64,000 bases of DNA from Nemopilema nomurai (GCA_003864495.1 ML133366.1:1030871-1094870); one strand, 5' to 3'; positions 32,121 to 45,545 are shown, numbered from the stretch's first letter. The notes: generated by a model not told the origin, from the letters alone. Made by a program: numbers and translations.

Positions 32121-32203
32121 GGTATCAGGATTAGATCACCTAAATGATATCCAAGTGTGGCGTGCAACAAAATGTGTGCATGGAGGTCTATCAGTTTAAT
32201 GGA

Positions 32204-35200
32204 TCATGGGGCATGGGGCTTACTGCAAAACTTCAGGGTAGACAACATTCTTTGTTTTCTGTCCTTCTGGTAGCATGACTTTAATGCCAGCAAATGACTT
32301 AGCCCTTGACATGGCAACGTAGAGTTGGCCATGACTGAAGACAGGCTCAGGTAGATAAACACCAACATACCTAATGACTGGCCTTGGGCTTTGTTGATTG
32401 TGAGACAGTAAGCTAGTCTCACTGGAAACTGGACTCTTGCAATATTGATAGGTAGGGCTGTATCTTGTGATGACATTGTGATTTTGGGTATCATCACATA
32501 CTCACCTCTATGCTCATTTCCTATAATTTCTGCGCAAATAACATGGCGTTGTAAATCTCTTACTATGAGACGGGTGCCATTACAGAGTCCTCTTTTTGGA
32601 TTGATGTTCCTTAATAGGATAACAGTTGCACCAATCTAGAAAAGAAAATTCTTTATTAGAAGTTGAATTTGGAGATTTATCTATGATGGAAAATGACAGA
32701 CACATTTATAAACATTTGAATTTGCAAAATTATCAACAGTAAGGTCTCAATAGAGTTTGAAGTAAATATTTGAAGACAAATACCTTGAGCTGCAACTTGT
32801 GAAGTGGCATTCCTCCAGGTGTTTGTGCATTGAGAAATTCAATTGGATATGCTGCAGCTTCTAGGGTCCTCACTGATTACCCTGTCTGTACTGAGGTATG
32901 TGTGCATAGGTGTTTGCAATCTATCAAGCACCAGCTCATTGATGCGGTGAGTGAACTGATTCTTGGGAGTCAAGCAGCAGCGTTCTGACATTGTTCCAGG
33001 ATCTAGCATTAGGTTTGGCTGTCCTGGTTGTGTTGGTGGATACAAAAAGCTCACCAGCTCATTGAGTGAAGGTAGCAATATGTTTTCTGGTAAGGTGACT
33101 TGGTCAAGGTCATCATGTGGCTCCTCACCATTGCCAAGTCTTAACAGCCAGTCAGCAAAATGCCTGTACTGTTCATCACGTGTGGCTCTCATGTTTACAT
33201 GAAGTTGAAACTTGTTGAAGTGTTGCCACAGAGGAGAATTCTTCAAGCTTTCTTGGACAATGCGTTCTCTACCTGCTCTAAGAACAACTGGGAGAACCTG
33301 TCTGAAATCACCTCCAAGAAACATATACTTACCTCCAAAAGGTTGGTCAGTTTGTGTAATATCTCTCAAGAGAATGTCAACTGCTTTCAAAGCATTTGCA
33401 GGAATCATGAAGCCTCATCCCAGATAAAGAGAGAGGTTTCTAAAAGCTTCTGAGCTCTTGCGCTTTGACGTTTAATGTTACAAGTGGAATCTGGCAGTAA
33501 TGGAATAGGAATCTGGAAAGTTGAATGAGCTGTAGCTCCATTAATCAACAATGTGCCAGCTATCCCAGAATATGCAACACATTTTACTTTCACACCTAAG
33601 GCTTGAAGGTTGTGCACTAATGTGTTGTAAAGAAATGTCTTACCTGTGCCTGCTGGACCATCCACAAAGTAGCAGTTTTGTTCAGATGCTGTTTGTATAG
33701 CATTCATGACGGTGTTGTGAATGTGAAGTTGGTTGTCATTAAGAAGCTGCAGCATTTCTGCTCCCTGTTCTTGCTCACGGATGACATCAATATCTTCATC
33801 TGCATTCTGTGGCTGATTCATATGACAGTTGAATTTTGTGAGAAGTTGTGGACTGTAAGGAACAACCCAAGAGTCATTAACCATGTGGTGACGTAGCTGT
33901 GCCAGGTGCTGTCCTCTACGTCTGTACAAAGGATATCCATTGACATTTAATTCTGTCTCCTGGACCAATGCTTTGGGGAAGTCCTTTTTGCATTGACCAT
34001 CCTGCATGCACACATAATGGGGGTCAAGTTGACCACATGGCCCATGAATCATGTGCTTCTTGACAACTTCATGTAAATGTGCATTCTGTTGTGGATCTGG
34101 AATTTCTGCAGACACCAACATATCAACATCCTCTGCTGTACGTGGTTTGTCGGCATCCAAAAGAAACAGAACCATTTGTGCATGTGGTAAACCCCTTTTC
34201 TGGAACTCAATTGTGTAAACATATGCAATCACATGTCCTAAAACATGTCTCTGAAGCAGGTCACACAAAAGTTCCTTCAGCTTCAGGTGAAAAACACGAC
34301 TGACAATATCTGGCCTGTCATTTGCTGTTTGGTGTGGCAAGATGTTTTCTTGTACCTCAGGCCAGTTTGGGTTAGCAGTCATGGTCAGGAAAATGTCAGG
34401 CTTACCATACTTGGTAACAATTGTCATTGCATCTTGGTAATTCTGATAAATTGATCTTGTGCTCCCTTCAAAGGTGGCAGGTAGAATCACAATGCGACCA
34501 ACGTTTGCATCTTCGGCCTGTGCACGCCTTTCGACGTGATCCATAAGGCCTTGGTAAGATTCCACCCTCATTTGAGTTTGATGCGTTCTTATGTATGTCA
34601 GTTGATTTCCCTCAATCTTTGTGTACGCATCAACCAAGTATTGTTGAAACAGCAATCTGGAGCAATGAATTGCCGAGAAATCCTCACGGACGGCAATGCG
34701 GTATGCATAAAACTCATTCAAAGAGATTCACTCTCTTTGGTTGCGTCCGCGAGCAGCACCTTGTTGTCGGTTGCGTTGGAGATCAATGTTCCATCCAAAA
34801 TCTCCATGAAAGAACAACAAAGGATAAGTCATTGGATCAGCATTGGGAGACGTAATTTTGATTTTTTGTGTGTTGTTGTCAGCAACATTAAAAACGGTAA
34901 TGTCTCGATTAGCTGGATCGGGGGTGCCCCCTCGTCTCCCACGTAAACTGCAGCGATTTCCGTTGCTGTAGGATTGTCATAACGGCGATCCTGGAAAGGT
35001 CGACGCGCAATGATCATCCTCACTTGCGGTACGGGTTTGTTGTTTGCGGCTGCAGCGTCACGTTGTTGTTGTAAAACTTGCCCCATATTCCTGAATTGTC
35101 TTGCATAAGGATTAACAGCCATTAGTTCATCCTGTAGAAGCTGCAAGACATCAGGTCGCAGGTGCGCGTTTCTTGGGTCGTGAATTCGCTCCTGCAATGC

Positions 35201-35809
35201 TTGATTGGTGTCCATTATGTATAGTTGGGAATACTCTGGACGTGTACCTTCAGAGGCATCTGCTGCGCTTGTCAAGTGGTAGGTTTGTCCGTGAATCGTA
35301 ACCACACGGGGTCCTCTACCAGGGAGTTCGTTGACTGTGGCATTCCAAGAAGCCATTGCCAAGGCAGCATTATAGTTGCGAATGTTTTGCAAAAAATGGC
35401 GCGATTGTGGTGTCTCTCTATTAAAAAGTTCCATTACATGTGGCGCAGGTTGTACGATTGGAGGAAGTACCACTTTTCCTCCAAAGCAACACTTGGTGAA
35501 CACATTATGTGCAGTTTGTTCTCCGACAAAAAACTTTGAACCGCAATGCCGGCACGAATTGTCCATCGCCCCAATGTAGTGTTGTGGTAGCAGGTCAAAG
35601 TCTGGTTGCGGTTGTATTTGTTGTTCAGGCAATTGTTCCGCAATTTCGAGTTCCAATGCGTGTAGTTCATTCACCGCTTGGAGAACGTCCTGCACCCCTG
35701 CACCATCATCTTGGGGTCTATCTGCATCAAGGCGGTTGAGATAATATTGTCTTCGCCTTTCTCTATTTCTTCGAGGATCAAAGTTTCCATGTTGTCTTCT
35801 GCGTGGCAT
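32204..35809 (-). pseudogene. Helitron Rep-helicase, internally deleted and frameshifted
   Basis: In order on the minus strand: an N-terminal Helitron-like region with CRHCGSKF (34829-35809), the Rep part with QKRGLPHAQMVLFLLDADKP (the His motif) at 33405-34721, then a Pif1-type helicase: Walker A DGPAGTGKTFLYN, FIWDEAS, GGDFRQVLPVVLRAGRE and [10 protein letters not shown]. The segment after KFNCHMN jumps to helicase sequence, so the Rep C-terminus with its catalytic Tyr (YLYKYVYKG-type) and the helicase N-terminus are missing. Frameshifts near 34935, 33405 and 32380, plus an in-frame TGA near 34730. A clean GT-AG intron lies at 32636-32783. Rolling-circle function is lost. Confidence 0.88.
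32636..32783 (-). other. Spliceosomal intron in the Helitron helicase
   Basis: GTATTT donor and TTTTCTAG acceptor on the minus strand; removal joins LHKLQLK to IGATVILLRN in the conserved helicase order. AT-rich, 148 bp. Confidence 0.7.
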
Positions 35810-35839
35810 CTTTCAATGCTAGTGATCATAAATAAAGTT

Positions 35840-37795
35840 TGCAGCTTGAAAAATCCCCTTATTCTAAAAAGCCATTTAAGGGGCTGCAAGAAGCTTTCAA
35901 CATTTTCTAACAAACGTATTTGCAAACGTATAAGCTTCATCGAACAAAATGCAGCCAATTAATCAAACGCGTAATCTCTCCTGCCCTATACGACGAGTTA
36001 CGTAGCGATGTTTCTGGCAAGAAGTTCTCCGTTCTCATAGATGAGTCAACAGATGTATCATGCAAGAAATATTTGTGTGTAACAGTGCGATATATCAGCG
36101 AAAAGCAAGAGAAAATTTGCACAGCATTTATCAGTTTAGTTTCCCTCGTAAGCGCCACTGGGGAAGATATATTCAATGCCTTAAAACTAAGTCTTGAAGA
36201 TGCTGGATTAAACTTAGAAGATTGTGTTGGCTTGGCATGCGATGGAGCATCTGTAATGGTCGGAAAGCATGACTCTGTTTATTCCAGGATGAAGATAGTG
36301 TCTCCAAATTGCATCCTTATGAAATGTATCTGCCATTCACTCTCCCTATGCATAAAACATGCTTTCGAAAAACTCCCTGCTAATCTTGGATTTTTGCTGA
36401 GCGAGATCCCAAAATGGTTTTCAAAAAGCACACTAAGACGTGAAGCATACAAAGATCTCTTCAAGATGATCAATGGCGATGATGAAACCGTGAAAGTAAG
36501 TGGCGCCTTTCAGAAGAATTCCACAACAAGATGGCTTGTCAGAGGCAAATTGCTGTACAGCATCTTAGTAAGTTGGGAAGAGCTAAAAACCTACTTCTCA
36601 ATTGCCGAAATAGAAGCTGATGCTTCTAGAAGATACAAAGCACGTTTAATTGCAGAAATGATGAAAGACAATGTGAATAAATTGTATTTTCACTTCGTTA
36701 CACCCATAGTAAACGAATTTGAAAGGATAAATGCATTTTTCCAAGCAACAGACCTAGATCCAGACTGTATGATTAAAGAACTGAATTTGTTCCATAACAG
36801 CCTGACCAGTCGAGTTTATCTCCCTGATGGCAGCCACGTAGCATCAGATAAAGTTGGTTATGGTGCTAAGTACATATTTGAACGCAACGAAATGATGGGG
36901 AGGAAGCAACTTACTGCTCAACAAGGAAGGGAAATTGATGCAAGATGCCATCACTTGTTACTGGAGGCTGCAGCTCAAGTAGCAAAGCGCTTACCAGATT
37001 CCAATGCGATTTTTCAATCCATTGCATATCTTAGCCCCTCGAGTGTACTCAGTCAAGTGGAATGTATGCCATTGGCAAAGTTGCCCATGCAGCACCTTAT
37101 TCAAGGCGATGTTCTGTCAACTATTGATGAACAGTATCGAAAGATAAAATTTATTGACTGGGCCAAAGAGATGAAGGAAGGAATACCACAAGATTCCTCA
37201 AAATTTTGGGCTGCAATATTCTTATACAAAAACGCCCTGGGCGAGAGGCCATTTAAAGAACTCGCAAGCTATGCACTGTCATGCCTCACAACACAACCAG
37301 CAATGCTGTCGTCGAAAGAATATTTTCTTACGTTACTGCAGTCAAAACAAAGCCAAGGAACAAGATGTCTCCTGTCATGCTTGAGGCAATCGTGCGCATC
37401 AAAACGAATTTGCATTTCGAAAATAAATGTTGCAAAGACTTTCGTGTCATTCCAAGGATGTTAGAGCTGTTCAATTCGTCCATGTATGCAACAGAAGGAA
37501 TAAATGAAGATGATGATGATGATGTGATGATGCAAGATGAAAGCTTGTGTGAAACTTTGTTATTTTTGCTTCATGCTTTGTTTGTTATTAACTTTAAATT
37601 TGTTCTTGTTTATCTTTTATAATTGTTCAGTTGCTTTCAGCTCTGGAGGTTCATGATGTGTTTTCCTAATGTATATCTACGCATGCGCATAGCGATGCTT
37701 CATGACGTCATTTTAGTTTGGCCTATTTTTGACCAATTTGGCCACTTTTTTAAGCTGGTTTGGCCTGCTCGTTTCCAGACCATCTGGCAACCCTG
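35840..37795 (+). pseudogene. hAT transposase relic with 3' terminal repeat
   Basis: The frame from about 35920 to 37280 encodes a hAT core: FSVLIDESTDVSCKKYLCV (first Asp), LACDGASVMVGK (second Asp), KCICHSLSLCIKHAFEKLP, then a one-base shift near 37290 into the frame reading TTSNAVVERIFSYVTAVKTK (dimerisation motif, Glu). A DDDDD-rich tail ends the protein. The N-terminal zinc finger is absent where the Helitron adjoins. At 37780-37795 the element ends CCATCTGGCAACCCTG, i.e. CAGGGTTGCCAGATGG inverted, a typical hAT terminus; the left terminus is missing from the adjoining sequence. Confidence 0.85.
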
Positions 37796-38051
37796 ATTGG
37801 GCCATCAAATGTAACCAAAAATAGTGAGAAGCTCTTCACTATAATAAGTGGCAGGAGAAATATCAAGTTTGGTTGGGGTCAGAAGATTACCTACCCACCT
37901 GTCAATGCAAGGACAACAAATAAACAAACTACCTTGCAAACATATCATTGCAGTGGTACAAATGCCAGGTATTGGCTGGGAGGCCCTTGGATCAAGCTTC
38001 ACAAAAAGCCTCAATTTACACTTGACCTTATTTTGTGAAGCCAGCAAATGA
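37796..38051 (+). pseudogene. SWIM zinc-finger exon of a MULE-domain family gene
   Basis: Translation across a frame change gives KNSEKLFTII, then EKYQVWLGSEDYLPTCQCKD, then KLPCKHIIAVVQMPGIGWEA. C-X-C...C-X-H is the SWIM zinc finger, which follows the MULE domain in this protein family. It starts directly at the hAT terminus, so the hAT inserted into or beside it. In-frame stops occur, so it is not functional as it stands. Confidence 0.6.
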
Positions 38052-38198
38052 TAAACCTCAGCACACTGCTGATGCAAGCAATCCTGATGACTGTCTTGAT
38101 GAGAAAACCGAAGTTTTGCTGCCAGAGACTAAAAATCCACCAATTCAACCGGATTCACACAAAAAACAGAGCCAGTTGAAATAGCCAAACAAAATACA

Positions 38199-39475
38199 AT
38201 GGTCCCGATCAAAAGAAGAAATGAGCGGTCCATACTAACAAGTAACTGTGTGCAGTCATTAAAGATGCTGCATGATCTTATTAGCTTCAAGATAAAAAGG
38301 TGTTCACTGATGAATCAACAAAATGATAAATCAAATCTTGTCGTATACAAGAAAGCATCAAAAAAGGCAAATTCTCTCACTTTGAAAGATGAGACACTTT
38401 CACCAAAAAGAAAACAGGGAAAAGGTACTCAATAACATCTGCTGAAATAAACATAACAGATTTCAAGAAGGGTTGGGGCTGCTGCAAAAATGAGAAAGAA
38501 AAGGTAAATATAACTGCTAAACAATGTAGAGAGATAACAAGAATTAATGTTGAATTGATCCCGGAACAGCCAAATGAGACCAATGTCTGGGTTGAGATTG
38601 ATGGATAAAGCTAGCCAGTGAACTTAAAGCTGTGCTTGACTATGAGTTTGGTTGGCTATCAGACGAACATGTGGATGCTGCACAACAGCTTATCAAAATT
38701 TGGGAACTGGAATTGGAGGTTGGTTGCAAGATTTTGTAAGCAGAGGAAACAGGACTTTATTAGGATAATCTGTAATATAATTTTCAAATATAATGATCGC
38801 AATTGAATATGGGTTTTGATTTATTTAATATAATTTTACTTTAATTTATCAATTGTCCATTTGATTTCATTTCTATAGTTGAAAATCTCTTTTTGCCAGA
38901 ATATCAAAGCCTTATGAGCCATTTTTCACTCTAGTTGTTAGTATTTGAGGCACTGTAAACTTATAATTCTCCATGTTTGTAGGTCTTAACACATTACAGC
39001 AATGGGTAACTTCAAGAAGGTGAATGTTGCCCCAGCATTAAATCAGAAAATTCAGTGTCATAACATTGGAGGTCACTGGTAACTTCAAGCAGTGTTACTG
39101 GCAAGGTAATTGTGTATGAAAGCTTGTCGACACGTTTGAATGATGCTTTGAAACGCAAGATTGTCCATTTGTATAAGCATTTGGCTACAGATGATTGTCA
39201 ATTGGAGGTAACTGTCATTTTAAGCAGCTTCAAAGAGGTGGCTGTGACTGTGGACTTTATTGCATCGCAAACGCTGTTGCACTTGCCAGTGAAAAGATCC
39301 TACTTCCCTTGAACTGGCATCAAGAAAAGATGCGAGAACATTTGCCGGAATGCTTTGAGCAGAAAGTCATTACTTTTTTCCACATTCCAAGAAAACATCA
39401 CTTGCAAGAAAGAAGTGTACATGTGGAGCACTTTTGGCATTTGCTTGATAGCATATACCGGCTACCAAGGTAAAA
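38199..39475 (+). pseudogene. ULP1/C48-type protease fragment, broken
   Basis: About 38605-38740 reads FGWLSDEHVDAAQQLIKIW, the substrate-groove segment of ULP1-like proteases in mobile genes. At 39050-39470 IGGHW (catalytic His) is followed by VIVYESLSTRL (Glu where Asp is usual), then, after a frame change, KQLQRGGCDCGLYCIANAVA with the catalytic Cys, and KMREHLPECFEQKV. SUMO-protease-like domains are common passengers of MULE and Helitron genes. Frame changes near 39220, and an in-frame TAA after the HW, show decay. Confidence 0.6.
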
Positions 39476-40358
39476 AATGCAGTGTTTGTTCAATTGCTAC
39501 CATATGACTAGCCAATGCATAAAGTTGTCGGCAAAGCAAGCTGCTGCACTTGTAACAAACGATATTTTTTTTTGTCATAGATGTGAACATTGAATTAAAC
39601 TTAAATAGAATGTGTAACAACAATTATAGAAAATTAAGGTTAGCATTTAAAGGCAAAGTCTTAAATTCCCCCACGAGACAACATATATCAAGCAACTAGC
39701 TATTATCAAGCAACATAAAATTAATGCTGCTGGCCTAATGTAATTCCAAAAAACATTTTGCTCTATGATTGGCAATACTCTTTGACCAATTGAACGCTAA
39801 TTCTATTGAATAATCAAAGTCATCTTTCCAAGTATAGGCGACGCCTTTATCTTAGTTTTGAAGCTACATGCCATTCTTTATCTTATGTATTAAACTAAAT
39901 GATGCATATCATCCTTAATTCTACATTCTACCTGCCTGGGTTTGACTAAGAATATAATTTTGCATTAGGGAAAATGAGTTTACTACTTTTGTGTCAAATT
40001 CTGAGCTTTGCATTCAAGTATTTGTTACTTGCATATGTGCCACAATTGTTACTTGTACAGTTTGTTACAAATCTTAAAACAGTACCGGAGCCTGTCTAAT
40101 AAAATATATTTTAAAATTCGGACGATTGATCCAAGATTCACAGATTCCGTTGGAGAGCCTACCCAGCGTATCCTACTTTTTACATTTTTTCTCTTAAGCA
40201 TGATTCCTGTAGCAGAATATCCAAAAATTTTCAAGCATTTAATACATACTGGATCTAACATCGGTTAACAGTCATTCTATCGTTTCATCAAGCCAGAAAC
40301 CTCCGCCATTGCATGTAACCTCCATCTTATTCCACGTAGTCCTCGGTTTCATAGATGT
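39476..40358. other. Non-coding stretch
   Basis: AT-rich; only short random frames and no repeat that I can define. Confidence 0.4.
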
Positions 40359-41075
40359 ATGACGTCATGTACGTTAGCTGACTATGATCTAGCGCCGACC
40401 AACTTTCTCGTCACATTTCTTAAAGAGAACTGTTTACGTCTCATCAGAATACCAACAATTTATGTTGAAACCCAAGTCAACGATATGCCCATCATTATTA
40501 GCGCAACAGATACCAACGTCCTGGTTTTGATGGTGCATATCTATTCATGGAGGGATATCGATTGTCCATGGCAAATGAAAATAGACTATTAAAATTTTGT
40601 CAACGTTACCAAAATTGCTGATCACATCGGCTCGAAGCATGTAATATCTTTCCAGCTTTTCACAGCATAACTGGATGTCACACAACCACGGATGATAGTC
40701 TGCTAGCAGCCAAAGAATTCTTTCGAATTATCATGTATAATGGAGAAACAAAAGAAAGCTACCTAGATTCAAGAGTAAGTATGTAGCAAAGGCAAAAACT
40801 GAAATCTAGGGAGGGAATAATTGCGGATGAAACAGTGCTATTCAACACCTTAAGCGAAGTTGGCTGCAATGCAATAGTACAATGCATATTTTGTGTCATT
40901 GAACTGAGAGCTAAATTGATTTCCCTACCATTGACGAAACTTTTGGATGGAGTCAAAATGTCGGTTTCATCAAGCCATTGTGGTATTGGTGCAGCCAGTT
41001 TCCACCATATATGACAAACATTAACGAAGGGGCAGGAGTTAACTAAGCAGTTAATATTAAAAGTTGATTAGCAAT
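40359..41075 (+). pseudogene. PIN/FEN1-like relic
   Basis: One frame reads MPIIISATDTNVLVLMVHIY; about 120 nt on, after frame changes, NIFPAFHSITGCHTTT is visible, followed by VLFNTLSEVGCNAIVQCIF. These match the DTDVLVL...LPAFHAITGCDTTS core of a PIN-like family (from memory) also represented by the giant gene's C-terminus, here on the opposite strand and far more decayed. Confidence 0.5.
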
Positions 41076-41079
41076 TTTT

Positions 41080-43780
41080 CTTTTTTGAAACTTAGCACCT
41101 CTGCATTGCCGACATTTATCTACTAGTTGTTTCCAAAATAGCTCTATAAACCTGATTCCAATTTCTTATCGTTGATTGGTCTTCCTGCCTTACTTCGTCA
41201 GACTGTTTTTTTAGACGCAGGAGTGCACTTAGATGGAGAGATTTGGTCGCGCAATGAACAGGAACCCCTACAAAAACGAATTAGAACAAAATAGGCAGAA
41301 GAACGGTGATGGAATTTGGAGGTTGAGAGTTTGTTTACAATTTTGTCTTCAGAAGATAAATTTGATGAAGCAGGAGAAAAAGATGAAGAACAAGAAAAAG
41401 GAGCAGAGAAAGAAGACTATGATAATTATTATGATAATGACTGAGATTCAGACAGCAGTTTTGGGGACCTTCACTAACAATACTGCTTTGCGCAGAAAAG
41501 CATTTGTTTTTTGGCCGAGGACCATATCACTATTTGTTTAATGTGGTATCGACTATAGCGACTTAGAGCACATCAGAATATCTTGGTATTTAAATAATTG
41601 GCAAAAAAGGATATGTGGAAGCAAAATGGTAAATTCTAAATATCCATTATGAAGGGAAATGGTAAAAGATAATTTTTACGAAATATTTACAAAAGATATA
41701 GTTACTTGCTTAAAGAAATAAAAAACTTACTTTTCGTGTAAGAATATGCCTATTTTATTCTTAAATATATTTTGAAAATCTGTCATTTTGCAATTGAGCC
41801 ACCAAGTGAAGTTTGGTTCTGTAATGTCTAGAGGCCCTAAAACCGTTTTCAGAACTTTGATTGCACAATTTTTCCAATTTTCCTCGCTTGGGACCTGTTT
41901 ATGAAGTCAGGAGAGCTGCAAAGGTCTGCCCTAGTTCTGTCTTAACATCTAATACCAGATGTTTGCAATCAGAATAGGGTGCTGAGATTTTAAAAATTTC
42001 AATTCTTCAGACATTTTTCAAATAACAATAGTTCTCAGCTGCAGAGAGTAAATGTCAACTGAATATTTTTGTCCAAAAGCTGAATAGCTGCTAGTTATTA
42101 AATCTTCGGTCCAATTAATAGAGATAAACTAATCAAGCACACCTTTCAATGCCAGAAAAATATATTAGTAACTTACTATGGAAGTCCCTGCCTTATCAAA
42201 TTCCTTAAATACGTCATATAATAGTTGGTAATCAAACGATTCCATTTCACTTATGGGGAAAGAAAAAGCAAGCAATGTGTCTTTGACTTATTCTATGGGT
42301 TACACCTGGAAATTAACGTTAGGAAAAATACTAGCTTGCAAAATGTTGTACAAAGCTGATCATTGTGCAAAAAATTTCAAGAATTTTCAAAACAGGTTTT
42401 GAGCTCTAAAGGGTTTTAAGGTAAGTATTGCAGACACCAAAGCAGACCACAACTGCTATTTATCTCACAACTTTAAGACTTTGGGAAATCCCAGGAAAAA
42501 ATCCAGCTCAGTGAATCGCTAAATAGAAATATACTAGTGAAAAATGCCGCTACATATTCTCATTAACAAACTATGCGTTATGATTAAATTGCAACCGATT
42601 GAATAACTTTTGCAATCACCCTGTGCAACTTTCCAGTTTTTAGTTCTCGCTTAAATAATGAAAGGGATGCAAAACTGAAAAAATACAAAACTGTTCAAGT
42701 TTCGTTTAATAACATGTGCGCCCCTCCAAAGTACGCTTCCCATAAACTCCTAACTCTTAGGGGCAAAAGGCCATCTGAGTCTCATTATCGCGCTAAGAGT
42801 GCGTTGTTAAAAGATAAAAAGGCCGTTTTTCTGAGGGTACAAAAACTAGTACCATAAAATAATCCTACATTGGGTAGGGGTCGTACTTGGGCCTAGCTTT
42901 GCTTGGGCCTAGCTAGTAGACTGTACACATTAACAATGTCAATTCAAAAAGTATACTTGCGCAATCAAGCAAAGTTTTGGACACTAGGCTTGACATTACT
43001 CAAAATACGATACCCTTATATCATGCAAATAGATCACTCAGTATTTCCACAAACCACAATGTATCACAACTCGTTATCTTGCGACCTTGCAAGGATAATA
43101 CACACAGCTCGATTCAATTAGATTAACCTAATCAATTAGAATAGTCCCCACCCTTTATAGAGTGAAGTTTGAATGACGCAGCTGGTCATTCTTGCCAGCT
43201 TTGCAACGTTGGTCATCCCTGCCACGCTACATGCATTAACATCATTGTTTGCAAAATGATAGAAATAAAATGGGATCAGTTTTATGACAAAAAGTACGGA
43301 AGGTAAGGTAATTGTAATAATGACTGCTTATATTTCATGCATATCAGCAATGTTACAGCACCAAGTAATCTAAAAAATTAAAAATAATTTTCAGAATAAT
43401 CGCATAATACTCAGAACCATATGAGAATGATTTTGTTCATAGTCATCATGCTACAGTTATAAGATAGGACTACTCCATTCTCAAGCCTGCTTTTTCTGAC
43501 TTTATTGCACACTATCACTTTCCTTTGTATAACAACGTAAACTGAAAATGTAACTTTTGCTGTTGTAGATGTTGGAGATTATAATGAACATCAATATAGT
43601 AAGGTAAGGTACCAGGATAATAATGATGGTATATAATGAATATAATTACTTAAAGTGCTGGCATTATAATGAAGTTGTGAACAAATGTTGATTACATTTT
43701 GGTGCAAAAATGTACATTTCTCGCTCTGCCATTGGTAATGGGTCTTAAGTTTCTTGAATGATTTTGGGGTTTATTTCTTC
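41080..43780. other. Non-coding stretch
   Basis: About 2.7 kb with no supported gene. One short basic frame (41233-41541) has a lysine-rich low-complexity run and no recognisable domain. Confidence 0.4.
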
Positions 43781-43784
43781 TAGA

Positions 43785-45545
43785 ATTCGCCATTAATCAA
43801 GGAAGTAAGTTTTGGCAACAACCCTACTGTATACCTAGGGCTGTCCGAGGAGGAGTTCGGGATTGTTGGTGTGGACAGGAAAGGCTATGTTTGCCATCCC
43901 TGTTGCTTTCGCAAGCACTGCTACTGTCACTTCAGGGCATTCAGTGGAATATGCGCTGAAGCAGACACAGCGTCTGAGCGATTAACGGCAATGGTAGATA
44001 GGGTCTTTGGCGACTGGAAGAGTTGGATGGGCAACGACAGATCTACAAATAAGCGTTATGAATGGAAGAATGACCGATGTTTTTCATACAATCAGACGAC
44101 GGAAGGTTGACTCTGATCCCCGACATTGCCGGAGAAGTATGTGCACCCTGCAACACGTTTTTCAAATCCAGGCTATTCTGGGAAAGTGCCAGAAAAATCG
44201 TGACTCGGAGCTCCAACAAATACGCAGGAAATAATGTCAAAAAAGACAAACTAAAACGTTATCTTGCTAGGACCAGACTAATATCTACTTCAAATCGCAT
44301 ATAAGAATACTCAAGGATTTTCCTACCTAAAACTGTATACATATATAACACATACAACATATGTTTCAGTTTCTTGACGAAAATCTCCAAACTGCGACTC
44401 CAAACAAGACTATTGCAGGTCGAGCAGGTGAATTTTGAAAATGGGGAATTTGTGATCGGCAATGATGTTCTCAAGGGCTACTTGTTCAGATTCCTTACTG
44501 GAAACAGGTTTGTATCCCAAAAACAAACCCTTTGCCTTAATCTGACATAATCATATCATCAGAAATTTCAATAGATGATATGGAAACGTTGAATATTATA
44601 AACCAGTGATTTTACCATCGTGAAGTCTAAGTTTTACAAACGTATCTCTTTCCCCGTTCCCACTTGCAGCCAATAATTCAGTTTCCTACATTGTGCATCG
44701 CTAATAAATCTCGCATGAAAACGATTTTTGTATTCTAATGTGGATAACTTTCTATTTGCATAGCTCAAGCTTAGTTTGCTTCTAGATTCCATGCCGTACA
44801 TAGCCACCAAGTAGAAACAATCAACTACCAACAGTGGCGCATGTTGAGGTATGCATTTCTTGACATCATGGATATCGACTACTGTGATAGCATAATGTGT
44901 CAGATCTGTCAGCAGCACACAACCATTTTATCCTGCGATGCAACTACGCTTGGCTTTTGCCGAGAGTATGCAACAGAAATTTCTCTACCGACAGATGCTA
45001 TGGAAGGTGTATGTCTTTCAGGAAGATGAGTATTTTGCAGCTTTTAGATTGACATAAATCTATTGCAATTAATTGGAATACGATAACTACAGACCTGTTT
45101 CATCATTATCGAAGAATTGCTAGCATTCTGTTAGTTCAAAAGCAAAAATTGCGATTAGCTATCCTGTATATTGGATCTAGATAACGAGTTTCTTACCTCT
45201 ACTTATTACTCTACTAGTTTCAAGGAAAGAATATTCCTAAAGAGGTACGAAGTACGCATGCAACTTGACAAATACTGCATGACGAATGTGTGTAATGAGG
45301 AGATCCAGCTAACACACAAATTGTTTCAAAGCGAGCAACCAGCTTTGTCATCATTTCTTTTGTGGTGTGAGAAAGAGTTTGACTTCTGGCACAGCATCCC
45401 GCCACCTGTGCAATCTCTGCTGACATGCATCTCATCGACCTCTCCTGTCTGCTCCTATTGCCCACCTACAGATGTGGTCCACAGAGCCCTGGATGATATT
45501 GAAAGTTGCGACCAGATAGGGGACAACTTGCCAGCTTTGCTATGA
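43785..45545 (+). pseudogene. Cys-rich transposon relic (KDZ/CxC-like), several exons
   Basis: Scattered plus-strand coding pieces: a Cys/His cluster (YVCHPCCFRKHCYCHFRAFSG) at 43.87 kb; VDRVFGDWKSWMG; then in another frame GRLTLIPDIAGEVCAPCNTF at 44.1 kb; DYCDSIMCQICQQHTTILSC at 44.9 kb; and FKERIFLKRYEVRMQLDKYC with a helical tail at 45.2-45.5 kb. The pattern of CxC clusters around a helical region resembles cnidarian genes related to KDZ transposon-associated CxC proteins. No catalytic core is visible, so the family call is tentative. Confidence 0.35.
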
